Assembly: GCA_005887825.1 (NCBI GenBank)
Contig: VBQC01000170.1
Span: forward strand, 1-32,772
Reading direction: 5' to 3'
Origin: Verrucomicrobiota bacterium
GTDB lineage: Bacteria > Verrucomicrobiota > Verrucomicrobiia > Chthoniobacterales > UBA10450
DNA length: 32,772 bases
A model generated the notes under the pieces. That model was not told the DNA's origin. It saw only the letters and a list, made by a program, of their open reading frames with translations, and did not search any database. This document shows, piece by piece, positions 8,334 to 16,399 of the stretch; position 1 is the first letter of the stretch; each line of letters begins with the position of its first letter. Both the position numbers and the translations under genes were made by a program.

Positions 8334-8442
8334 GTTTTCTCTCTATAAGATACAAGACCGGGAGGCACGCTGTCAAACCTTCCCAGCTCACGAAAACCTC
8401 TAAGAATTGATTCGAAATGGATAACGCAGAAAGCCGAATATC

Positions 8443-9063
8443 TCAAAGAGAGCCAATCTGATGCTGCTCCCACATGTAGGAGCGGTTTTCCGCCACGATC
8501 CTCCCGTTTTCGATTAACAAACATCGCCAGGCAATCACTCGCCCGTCATCAAGGTAATCATCGCCAATGACTTTGAATTCCGTTTTATGAGTGCCCCGCA
8601 CGTTTCGGTAGGAAATCTCCTGTGCCTGGACGTGTTCGTGCAATTTCTCCTGGCGATACTCCAGACGCACTGTGAGATCGGCGGGCCGCTTTGCCCGCCA
8701 AAAGAAATCGAAGTAATCGCCGAAACGTTGGCGCGTATCCACCCCAGTCACGGCGCCGAAGAGCCGGTATTGCCGCTCAAATGTGATGGGCGCATCTTGA
8801 AGGGTCGCTGTCTTCTGGGAAGACGATGTACTGCCGCCGCCTGTAAGCGCTCCCGGTTTGAGAGTGCTGGATGTCTGTCGCGCCGGCGCTTGTACGGGTG
8901 CTTTTTCACTTAAAAAGAAAAGTTTCGTCTTTCGAAACTGGAAGTCTTTGCTCAACGCCACTGGAAGCGGCGCCGCTTTTTCGACAATCTTGGGTTCTTC
9001 CGTCGCCCGCGCTAATCCGCTTGCGATAATGATCAACCCGGCCGCCACCGCCTTAAACTTCAT
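8443..9063 (-). CDS. Secreted hypothetical protein
   Basis: The protein is 206 residues. The N-terminus MKFKAVAAGLIIIASGLARA is a clear Sec signal peptide with an ARA-type cleavage site. The mature part starts with a Pro/Ser/Thr-rich region. A compact domain follows (from about residue 95), rich in aromatic and charged residues, including FGDYFDFFWRAKRPADLTVR and ending near NRSYMWEQHQIGSL. I do not recognise a family. It heads the minus-strand block that continues with the STAS and phosphatase genes, 109 bp away, and is divergent from the exonuclease-ligase gene. Expression with the stress module is possible but not shown. Confidence 0.75.
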   Translation of the reverse strand: MKFKAVAAGLIIIASGLARATEEPKIVEKAAPLPVALSKDFQFRKTKLFFLSEKAPVQAPARQTSSTLKPGALTGGGSTSSSQKTATLQDAPITFERQYRLFGAVTGVDTRQRFGDYFDFFWRAKRPADLTVRLEYRQEKLHEHVQAQEISYRNVRGTHKTEFKVIGDDYLDDGRVIAWRCLLIENGRIVAENRSYMWEQHQIGSL

Positions 9064-9166
9064 CCCCTAATGAAACCGGTTCACGCGCCGCATGTCAATA
9101 TACGTCGTATCGGACGCAATCAGTCCCATGGTTTCACTTGCCCTGTTTCCCGCCTAGATTTTCACC

Positions 9167-11962
9167 GTGATCGACGTTCAATATCAGCGCGGCGTTTACT
9201 TGTCGCACGAGGACTTGTGGCTCGACCCGTGGGACGCCAAGCGTTTCGCATTCGTCTCGCACGCGCATAGCGACCACATCGCGCCACATGATGAGATCAT
9301 CGTTTCGAAGCGCACCGCTCGGTTGATGCAGGCGCGTCTACCGGGGACACGCATAGAACATGCATTGTCGTTTGGCGAACGAAGAACAGTGCACGATGTC
9401 GATGTAACGTTGTTGCCCGCCGGCCACATTTTCGGTTCGGCGCAATTTTTTCTTTTCGCGAGAGACGAGACGCTGCTTTATACGGGGGATTTCAAGCTGC
9501 GTCCGGGGAAATCCGCCGAGCGCGCGGAGTGGCGCGAGGCCGACACACTCATCATGGAGACGACTTTTGGCCTGCCGCGCTATCGATTTCCGCCAACGGA
9601 ACAAGTTATTGACCAAATCGTCACTTTCTGCCGCGAAACACTGGACGATGGCCAGGTGCCAGTGCTCCTCGGCTACTCGTTAGGTAAGGCGCAGGAGATA
9701 TTGTGCTCGCTCGACGAAGCAGGATTAACGCCCATGCTGCACGGCTCCGTCTATCAGATGACCCGCATCTACGAACAGCTCGGCCAATCGTTCTGTAAAT
9801 ACGTGCGCTACAACGTGAATGATGTCGCGGGAAAAGTCCTCATCTGTCCACCCAGCGCAAATCGATCGCGCATGCTGGAAAAAATTCCGCACAAACGCGT
9901 TGCGATGATCAGTGGCTGGGCGACTGATCCCAACGCGGTTTATCGCTATCAGGTTGATGCCGCTTTTCCTCTTTCGGACCACGCTGATTACAACGACCTG
10001 CTTCGCTATGTCGATCTTGTGCGGCCCAGGCGCGTGTTCACCCTCCATGGTTTCGCCGCCGAGTTTGCGCGCGATTTGCGCGAACGCGGCATCGAGGCCT
10101 GGGCGCTCACGGAAGAAAATCAAATGGAACTGAGCTTGGGGAGCGCGGGCATGTTGCCGGAAGCCTCTGGCAAAACGCGCGGTGAAGTTGTCCGGCAAAG
10201 TGCCGGACAGAGCGGGCAGCATGCCCGCGCTCCTCAATCCGAATCGGAATTCTTTGCATTCGCTCACGTCGGCGAAAGAATCGGCGCCGCTGCCGCAAAG
10301 CTGCAGAAAGTGCGTTTGCTTGCCGATTATTTGCGGACGCTCGGTCAAGAACAGCTTCCCATCGCGGCGATTTACTTTACAGGCCGGGCTTTTGCGCAGA
10401 GCGATCCGCGCACATTGCAAGTGGGAGGATCGATCATCTACCGCGCAATGATGGCAGCGGCGAAATTGAGCGACGCAGAGTTCCACCGCATTGCCCACGG
10501 GCACGGAGACGCCGGCAAAACTGCCTTCGAAGCGCTGGAGGGGCGCACTAATCCCGAGCCGTTCGCGCTCGAAGAATCGTGCAATTTCTTCGATACATTG
10601 CATCGAAGCCGTGGCCCCATTGCGAAGACCGAGTTGCTGCGATCACGCCTTGCCAAATTGTCCGCGCGTGAGGCTCAGTACGTGGTCAAGATTCTCACGG
10701 GAGACTTGCGCATCGGCTTGCGGGAGGGACTCGTGGAAGAAGCAATCGCCCACGGCTTCGAGATGCCGCTGGATCAGGTGAAGGAAGCCCACATGCTCCT
10801 GGGCGATATCGGCGCCACCGCAATGCTTGCTTCACGAAAAGAATTGCACCGCGCGGAATTATCGATCTTTCGTCCGATCAAGTGCATGCTGGCGACTCCG
10901 GAACCAACAGCAGAAGCAGTGTGGGAACGGTTCGTCGAAGGGAAGGATCCTGCGGCCCAACTGCTTTCGGTCGCCGCGGCGACCTATGACGCAGCAGGCA
11001 ACGCGGCTACAGTTTATTTGGAAGACAAATTCGACGGTATTCGCGCGCAGCTTCATCGCAGCGGACAACGGGTCGAAATTTTCTCGCGCGATTTGCGGCG
11101 CATCACCGATCAATTTCCAGAACTGGCGAGGCAAGCAAGGAACTTCGAGAAAGAGCTGATCGTGGATGGTGAAATTATCGCCTATGAACAAGGTCGCAGA
11201 CTCACCTTCTTTGATCTGCAAAAGCGGCTCGGTCGCAAAAGTGATGGCGCGGATTTGTTCGATGGTGTCGCGGCAGATGTGCCGGTCGCTTTTATCATCT
11301 TTGATCTTCTTTGGCTGAATGGGCGCTCGTTGCTGAAAACTCCGCTGCGCGAGCGACGCGGACGGCTCGGCGGCTTGCGATTACCGCCGCAATTTCAGAT
11401 AGCGGAAGTAATGTCCGCGCATTCCGCGAGTGAGATCGAGCAAACTTTCCAACAGGCTCGGCGTCGCTTGAACGAAGGTCTTATGATCAAAGACCCGGAA
11501 AGCGTCTATTTACCGGGCACCCGTGGGATGTTTTGGTTTAAGCTCAAGAAAGAGCTGGCAACGCTCGATGTAGTGGTCGTCGCCGCCGAGCTTGGCCATG
11601 GCAAACGCAATAATGTGCTGAGTGATTACACATTCGCGGTGCGCGACGAAACAACGGGCGAGCTCTTGCCGATAGGCAAAGCCTATAGTGGGCTGACTGA
11701 CGCGGAGATTGCGGACTTAACCGAGCACTTCAAACAGAACACGATTGCAGATCATGGCCGATACCGTGAAGTGAACCCGGACATCGTGCTCGAGGTCGCA
11801 TTCAACTCAATCCAGCCGAGTACGCGCCACGCCAGTGGACTCGCGCTGCGCTTTCCCAGAATCAAAGCGATCCGGCGCGACAAAAATGTCGATTCCATCG
11901 ACACCCTCGAATACGCGCGACAACTCGCGGCGCAGCGATCAGAGGTTGGAGTGTTGGAGTAA
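9167..11962 (+). CDS. Fused ligase-associated MBL-fold DNA exonuclease and ATP-dependent DNA ligase
   Basis: The 931-residue protein joins two enzymes usually encoded by neighbouring genes. Residues 1 to about 325 are a metallo-beta-lactamase/beta-CASP nuclease of the ligase-associated exonuclease family: SHAHSDH at 31-37, the GDF metal-site segment, and a later SDHADY motif. Residues from about 375 form an ATP-dependent DNA ligase: a helical DNA-binding region, then an adenylation domain with EDKFDGIR (catalytic Lys about 621), VDGEII, IFDLLW, EGLMIKD and FKLKK. An OB domain completes it to the C-terminus. The linker at about 324-356 is encoded by a palindromic repeat (10138-10235). Such ligases are tied to bacterial end-processing repair. 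The start is GTG. Confidence 0.9.
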   Translation: MIDVQYQRGVYLSHEDLWLDPWDAKRFAFVSHAHSDHIAPHDEIIVSKRTARLMQARLPGTRIEHALSFGERRTVHDVDVTLLPAGHIFGSAQFFLFARDETLLYTGDFKLRPGKSAERAEWREADTLIMETTFGLPRYRFPPTEQVIDQIVTFCRETLDDGQVPVLLGYSLGKAQEILCSLDEAGLTPMLHGSVYQMTRIYEQLGQSFCKYVRYNVNDVAGKVLICPPSANRSRMLEKIPHKRVAMISGWATDPNAVYRYQVDAAFPLSDHADYNDLLRYVDLVRPRRVFTLHGFAAEFARDLRERGIEAWALTEENQMELSLGSAGMLPEASGKTRGEVVRQSAGQSGQHARAPQSESEFFAFAHVGERIGAAAAKLQKVRLLADYLRTLGQEQLPIAAIYFTGRAFAQSDPRTLQVGGSIIYRAMMAAAKLSDAEFHRIAHGHGDAGKTAFEALEGRTNPEPFALEESCNFFDTLHRSRGPIAKTELLRSRLAKLSAREAQYVVKILTGDLRIGLREGLVEEAIAHGFEMPLDQVKEAHMLLGDIGATAMLASRKELHRAELSIFRPIKCMLATPEPTAEAVWERFVEGKDPAAQLLSVAAATYDAAGNAATVYLEDKFDGIRAQLHRSGQRVEIFSRDLRRITDQFPELARQARNFEKELIVDGEIIAYEQGRRLTFFDLQKRLGRKSDGADLFDGVAADVPVAFIIFDLLWLNGRSLLKTPLRERRGRLGGLRLPPQFQIAEVMSAHSASEIEQTFQQARRRLNEGLMIKDPESVYLPGTRGMFWFKLKKELATLDVVVVAAELGHGKRNNVLSDYTFAVRDETTGELLPIGKAYSGLTDAEIADLTEHFKQNTIADHGRYREVNPDIVLEVAFNSIQPSTRHASGLALRFPRIKAIRRDKNVDSIDTLEYARQLAAQRSEVGVLE
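10138..10235. repeat. 98-bp palindromic element at the exonuclease-ligase junction
   Basis: The outer arms at 10140-10158 and 10215-10233 are near-perfect inverted copies of 19 bases (GGAGCGCGGGCATGTTGCC, with one mismatch). The inner stem TGTCCGGCA-AAG-TGCCGGACA is perfect at 10189-10209. The element is read through in frame and supplies about 32 residues of linker. Its sequence differs from the rsmE element, so it is a second repeat family. Confidence 0.75.
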
Positions 11963-12038
11963 TGCTTTAGGCGGATTCCTACACTGAGCCATCCCGAGTG
12001 AAGCGAAGTCGCCAATACTTCACTATGCGACCGCACCC

Positions 12039-12548
12039 CTACTGCGGTGTTCCATCGGAAGATGTTGGCGATGGCGCGGGCGAGGCACTTTCCGACTGAT
12101 CAGACGCCGGCGAAGACGATGTCGATTCTGAATTGCCGGGCGTTCCTGATGAACCCGCGGACGTTTCCGAAATGCCTGGCGCCTCCGGCAAAGATGAGCC
12201 CGGCGCCTCCGGCAAAGATGATGGTGTCGCAAAACGACTGTGCCGAAGACCACGCGGCGGAACCCCGGCGCGCCCAGGGATAGGCGGGATGGCGAAGTCC
12301 CCCGGTGGGGAACCTGGCGCCGCATCTGGTCCGGCTGATTTTCTTTTCTCCAACGCCTTCTTGCGGTTCTCGAGCCAGGCTTGGCGCCGCTCGATCTGCT
12401 GTTGCTTCTGGGCCTCCTGCTCCGCAGCCAATTGTTGCTGCACCTCCTGCTTGACCATGGCTCTTATTTCTTCCTTGGTTGTCTGCTTTTGGCAGGAACA
12501 AAATGTGGCCAAGGCAAGGATCAGCGGCAGGGCAAACGAGTTCTTCAT
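12039..12548 (-). CDS. Putative lipoprotein with coiled coil and Pro/Ser-rich tail
   Basis: The protein is 169 residues. MKNSFALPLILALATFCSC is a signal peptide ending in a plausible, though not ideal, lipobox cysteine. A highly charged Gln/Glu/Lys helix follows (about 25-70), likely a coiled coil. The rest is low-complexity Pro/Ser/Gly sequence containing two direct copies of SSLPEAPG. No catalytic domain is visible. It could be a periplasmic spacer or an envelope-attached protein. It is convergent with the ligase fusion. The repeat-rich tail may vary between strains. Confidence 0.65.
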   Translation of the reverse strand: MKNSFALPLILALATFCSCQKQTTKEEIRAMVKQEVQQQLAAEQEAQKQQQIERRQAWLENRKKALEKRKSAGPDAAPGSPPGDFAIPPIPGRAGVPPRGLRHSRFATPSSLPEAPGSSLPEAPGISETSAGSSGTPGNSESTSSSPASDQSESASPAPSPTSSDGTPQ

Positions 12549-12707
12549 GTCAGGATTGGTAATATGGTTGATTCTTGTTGTTCGAACTAAGCGAGTAAGC
12601 GAGCACGCCTTCTAGCGCGAGTCAATGCGACCGCGCGGACAGCGAAACCGCGATTCGTTTTCGTTATTCGAGAGAGGAACAAAGGACCGCCGCCGATCAA
12701 AGGAAAG

Positions 12708-12902
12708 TTAACGCGCCGGCGCCGTTGGTGAAGTTGCCGGTTTCACGATGACCGTTTCGACCCGGTCACGTCGAAAACGCTGAATGTTGGCGTAAACGGC
12801 CAACAGCGCCATTGATCCGACGATTATAAGCATCAGCACAACAGCACTCTTTGGAACTCGGGACGACCGAAATTTTTCGCGAGGCGGCTGTGCCGAATTC
12901 AC
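12708..12902 (-). CDS. Small single-span membrane protein
   Basis: A 64-residue frame starts at GTG (12900-12902). The N-terminus is basic and polar, one hydrophobic helix (about residues 19-39, with VVLMLIIVGSMALLAVY) follows, then a basic RFRRDR stop-transfer stretch and a short Thr/Pro-rich tail. It lies 40 bp after the plsC-like gene on the same strand, so it may be the last gene of the aroA-cmk-plsC cluster. The composition is that of a real small membrane protein, but I recognise no family. Confidence 0.5.
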   Translation of the reverse strand: MNSAQPPREKFRSSRVPKSAVVLMLIIVGSMALLAVYANIQRFRRDRVETVIVKPATSPTAPAR

Positions 12903-12942
12903 AGTTAAAGTATCGATGTCGATCTCGCGCGCGCAAATCCGA

Positions 12943-13557
12943 TCACGTCAACTCTAGTGCCGCGATTGAATCCATGACGCGCTGGCTTAGGCGTCTGTAG
13001 AGATTCTTCCCTCGCGATTCGACCTCGGCCGACGTAAAAAAAATCGGTTCTCCAATAACGATGGTGATTGGCGCAAAGTGCAAACCGCCACCGCCACGCG
13101 GCAAAGCTTCATGGGCGCCGAAGATCCGCATCGGTACAACCGGGGCGAGCGTCTTTGCAATTACGAGCCCCAACCCCGGCTCGGCGGGCTGCAAGCTGCC
13201 GTCGAGGGTCCGCGAGCCTTCCGGAAAAACCAGCGCTGCATTTCCGGACTCGAGGACGCGAATAAGGGCCTTCAGGGCGCTGCGGTCGATCCCCTCCTGA
13301 TTAACTGGGATCACATTCAGCTTAGGCAAAAGCCAGCCAAGCAAGGGCACGTCCATCAACGTTCGCCGCGCCAGAAAATAAATCGCGCGATCGCATGTAG
13401 TGCCCGCGAGGGGCGGATCGAGATAACTCTGATGGTTCATCGCGAGAATCACCGGACCGCTTTGAACCATGCGCTCCCGATGAATTACGCGAAGACGAAA
13501 AAAAAATCGGCCAACCAGGCGAGAAAAATTGTAGCCAAGCCAGTAATAGAAGTTCAT
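12943..13557 (-). CDS. plsC: 1-acyl-sn-glycerol-3-phosphate acyltransferase (PlsC family)
   Basis: The 204-residue protein has the acyltransferase block I motif NHQSYLD (41-47, the HX4D catalytic pair) and block III FPEGSRT (111-117). VPMRIFG and an N-terminal amphipathic or hydrophobic region follow the family pattern. It would transfer an acyl chain to lysophosphatidic acid, giving phosphatidic acid at the inner membrane. The gene follows cmk by about 50 bp, an arrangement seen in several bacterial phyla. Exact acyl-acceptor specificity cannot be read from sequence. Confidence 0.88.
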   Translation of the reverse strand: MNFYYWLGYNFSRLVGRFFFRLRVIHRERMVQSGPVILAMNHQSYLDPPLAGTTCDRAIYFLARRTLMDVPLLGWLLPKLNVIPVNQEGIDRSALKALIRVLESGNAALVFPEGSRTLDGSLQPAEPGLGLVIAKTLAPVVPMRIFGAHEALPRGGGGLHFAPITIVIGEPIFFTSAEVESRGKNLYRRLSQRVMDSIAALELT

Positions 13558-13607
13558 CGTTAAGGCGCTAAGGCGTCGAGTATCGAAACGGCGGAAAAAG
13601 CGGAGGA

Positions 13608-14279
13608 TCAGGCGGCAGAAGGAAGGAGGCCGTTTTGTTCCAGCCGGCCGATGATCTCGTTGACAACTTGTTCGATTGTTAAGTGCGACGTATCGATTAT
13701 GCAGGCGTCTTTGGCGACGACGAGCGGCGACACAGGTCGCGACGAATCGGCGTGGTCACGCATCGTAATTTCATCGCGTTGCCCCTGCGCCGCACGACGG
13801 CGCAGACGCACCTCAGGCGAAGCATCGACATAAAATTTGTAGGCAGTGTCTGGGAAAACGACCGAGCCGATATCCCGGCCTTCAATAACCAAGTCGCGAC
13901 CCTGTGCATGCTCGCGCATTTTCTCGACGACAATTTCACGGACTCGCGGAATGCTGCTGACGCGGGAAACACTTTCGTTTACGCGATCGTCGCGCAAGTA
14001 ATCGCCCGGATCGACATTATCAATAAAGATGCACAACTCGTTATCTCGGAGGCAGCAAGTGATCTGGGCAGATTCGACAGCGTGCGCAACGCGATCGCTT
14101 TCTCCCACATCGATTCCCTTTTGCAGGATATGCCAGGTGATCGCTCGATAAATCGCCCCTGAATTGAGATAGGCAAAGCCAAGCCGACGAGCAAGCTCAC
14201 GCGTAACGCTGCTTTTCCCAGAGGCGGCAGGCCCATCAATGGCAACGACGCGATGGGAGGATTGCTGGCCGGACTGCAT
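13608..14279 (-). CDS. cmk: Cytidylate kinase
   Basis: Cmk phosphorylates CMP and dCMP to the diphosphates. The protein has the P-loop IDGPAASGKSS near the N-terminus, then RLGFAYLNSGAIYRAITW, VIEGRDIGSVVFPDTAYKFY and RRRAAQGQRDE, all typical. I chose the ATG at 14277-14279, giving about 223 residues. A TTG at 14289-14291 would add four residues; neither has a strong ribosome binding site. The gene follows aroA by about 80 bp and precedes plsC. Confidence 0.95.
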   Translation of the reverse strand: MQSGQQSSHRVVAIDGPAASGKSSVTRELARRLGFAYLNSGAIYRAITWHILQKGIDVGESDRVAHAVESAQITCCLRDNELCIFIDNVDPGDYLRDDRVNESVSRVSSIPRVREIVVEKMREHAQGRDLVIEGRDIGSVVFPDTAYKFYVDASPEVRLRRRAAQGQRDEITMRDHADSSRPVSPLVVAKDACIIDTSHLTIEQVVNEIIGRLEQNGLLPSAA

Positions 14280-14360
14280 GACGCGAGGCAAATTTAGCCA
14301 TCGTTTTCATGGCGACGCAATGCGCCTCATAAGGTGTGTGTAACCTACGTGGCCTGCGAA

Positions 14361-15713
14361 TTAGGCTTCCTCGACCGGGGCAGGAGTAAGCGAACCGATC
14401 ACAGGAGTGCTTATCTGCATCCGTTTCGGATTGGTGAACTCCTCCAGAACGGCTTCAAATCCCGGATAAGACTCACGAATGCACTCGGCATCCTGAACGA
14501 TAGTTTCCCCGTCAGCGAACAGACCCGCTATGGCAAATGCCATCGCAACGCGATGATCGCCGAAGCTTGCTACGCGCGCCCCATGCAGCGGAGCCGGACC
14601 ATGAATTTCGAGGCCATCGTTCATTTCCGTGACCTGCGCGCCCATAGTGCGCAGATTGTGCGCGATAGCGGCAATGCGATCGGATTCTTTCACACGCAAT
14701 TCCTGGGCATGCCGAATAATCGTTTTACCATTTGCCAGGGCGCCTGCGACTGCGAGGATCGGCAGTTCGTCAATGAGCTGCGGCACTTCTCTGCCCTGAA
14801 TAACGGTGCCTTTGAGGGGGACTCCCGTGACCTCGACGACCCCCCGCGGTTCAAGTTGATCGACCTCTTCAATCGCCTCTCGCACTTGCGCGCCCATTCG
14901 GAGCAACACGCCGAGTAAGGCCGTTCTAGTGTCGTTTAGGCCAACTTCGCGCACAAGCAGATGACCTCGCGGTTGCGCCGCCGCGGCGACCAGCCAAAAG
15001 GCTGCCGAGGAAATATCGCCCGGAATTGTAAAGTCGCGAGACTCCGGCACCTGGTCGCCGAAGACAGTAACGCTCCCGTCGCCATCCTTTGCCGTGCTAA
15101 CGAGAAAATAATTAAACATCATCTCCGTATGGTTTCGCGTCGGTGATGGTTCCTCGACAGTCGTCTTGCCCTTGGCGAAAAGGCCCGCCAGCAGCAAAGC
15201 ACTCTTAACCTGCGAGCTCGCAATGGGCAGCCGATAGCGAATTCCACGCAAGGAGCCTCCATGGATGCGAAGCGGTGGCGTCTGTTCCGGCCCCTCTGCG
15301 AGAATATTTGCACCCATCTGGCGAAGCGGCGTGATCACGCGGTCCATAGGACGTCGCGAAAGCGCCGCATCACCGACGAGGCGGCTCTCAAATGTCTGTC
15401 CGGCAAGCAGCCCAGCGAGAAGTCGCATGGTCGTGCCGGAATTTCCGCAATCGATTTCCTTTTTAGGCGGTGCAAGGACGCGCTTTTTCCCATGGACGAT
15501 CAGCCTGTCCGGCTGGGGCTGTTCGATCTTAATACCCAGAGCGCGCATGGCATTGACTGTATGTATGCAATCTTCGCTCGGGAGAAAACCGCGCAGCGTG
15601 CATACACCATTCGACAAGGCCGCAATGATTACCGCGCGATGCGAAATGCTTTTGTCGCCCGGTACGGTAATTTCGATATCAATTCGAGACGCCCGTTTGA
15701 TTCGTAATTCCAT
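14361..15713 (-). CDS. aroA: 3-phosphoshikimate 1-carboxyvinyltransferase (EPSP synthase)
   Basis: This enzyme condenses shikimate-3-phosphate with phosphoenolpyruvate in the chorismate pathway. The roughly 450-residue protein shows PGDKSISHRA near the N-terminus, the GNSGTTMRLL signature, RPMDRV, and the second signature ELRVKESDRIAA, with FGDHRVAMA near the end. Length is normal. The ATG at 15711-15713 is preferred over a TTG two codons upstream (15719). aroA next to cmk is a very common arrangement. Confidence 0.96.
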   Translation of the reverse strand: MELRIKRASRIDIEITVPGDKSISHRAVIIAALSNGVCTLRGFLPSEDCIHTVNAMRALGIKIEQPQPDRLIVHGKKRVLAPPKKEIDCGNSGTTMRLLAGLLAGQTFESRLVGDAALSRRPMDRVITPLRQMGANILAEGPEQTPPLRIHGGSLRGIRYRLPIASSQVKSALLLAGLFAKGKTTVEEPSPTRNHTEMMFNYFLVSTAKDGDGSVTVFGDQVPESRDFTIPGDISSAAFWLVAAAAQPRGHLLVREVGLNDTRTALLGVLLRMGAQVREAIEEVDQLEPRGVVEVTGVPLKGTVIQGREVPQLIDELPILAVAGALANGKTIIRHAQELRVKESDRIAAIAHNLRTMGAQVTEMNDGLEIHGPAPLHGARVASFGDHRVAMAFAIAGLFADGETIVQDAECIRESYPGFEAVLEEFTNPKRMQISTPVIGSLTPAPVEEA

Positions 15714-15813
15714 AGACAAGTGTGAAATTTTTCCCGAAGCGAACGCTTCATCCGCGCGCGATGATCAGCATCGGATATAAGACGCGGTTGTCCAGCTTCG
15801 CTCCCTCAAGGCC

Positions 15814-15831
15814 AAAAATCCGAAGATTTTT
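15814..15831 (-). terminator. Intrinsic terminator with UUCG tetraloop
   Basis: Read on the minus strand this is AAAAATC-TTCG-GATTTTT, a perfect 7-bp stem closed by C(UUCG)G, the very stable tetraloop, and ending in a T-run. It lies about 37 bp past the stop of the 15868-16254 lipoprotein gene, the expected place. The symmetry means it might also act from the other side. Confidence 0.65.
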
Positions 15832-15867
15832 AGCTGAACTTTGCCAGCGCGACGAGCATTGGCAAAA

Positions 15868-16254
15868 TTACGGAACAAGAAAAATTTTGTCTGTGTAGGG
15901 ATCTTTTACTTCTGTTCCTGGCGGAAACCCTTCTACATCGACGTACTTGCCAGGCGAATAAGGACTTTCCACCAGATGAGGTTTGCCAGGAACGGGTATT
16001 CCGTACGGATAATCTCCCTTGGCGACTTTTGTCGGCGCGGCCGTTGGAGGAGGCGAGGCTGCAGTCTCCGTCTGCGGCGTCCCCATCGGCTGAACGGGCC
16101 CATTGGGATTAAATGGCTGTTGCTGCGGCGGATATTCCTCAGTACGGCTTGGCGGATAATTGGCGACGCGATGGCGGGTGGGTTGCGGCGGCTCTTCACT
16201 GCATGAGGCGACGAAGAAGGTGGTGAGTAGGGCAAGGGACAGTGAGAATTTCAT
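15868..16254 (-). CDS. Small putative lipoprotein
   Basis: I place the start at the ATG 16252-16254, which gives MKFSLSLALLTTFFVASC, a textbook lipoprotein signal with lipobox VASC. A longer frame upstream would bury the signal. The mature 110 residues are Pro/Gln/Thr-rich and then end in a conserved-looking tail with SPYSPGKYVDVEGFPPGTEV and DPYTDKIFLVP. I recall this tail from small verrucomicrobial proteins of unknown function. A UUCG-capped terminator follows. Function is unknown; it is probably periplasmic and membrane-tethered. Confidence 0.7.
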   Translation of the reverse strand: MKFSLSLALLTTFFVASCSEEPPQPTRHRVANYPPSRTEEYPPQQQPFNPNGPVQPMGTPQTETAASPPPTAAPTKVAKGDYPYGIPVPGKPHLVESPYSPGKYVDVEGFPPGTEVKDPYTDKIFLVP

Positions 16255-16399
16255 AATTGAAAATGCTGTTGCAATCCTATCTGCAGTCCAACCCATTGCC
16301 AATCACTAAATCGTTTTTCGCCGCAAGCCCTGGGGGCACTTCGGTAAAGATTGACCTGAATACAATGACGGACCGGTTTTCATCCGAATCCAAAGAAGA

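Noticed and set aside
9725-10603. Minus-strand open frame of 292 codons antisense to the exonuclease-ligase gene
   Set aside because: The plus-strand frame has unmistakable nuclease and ligase motifs across this whole region. The antisense frame has none.
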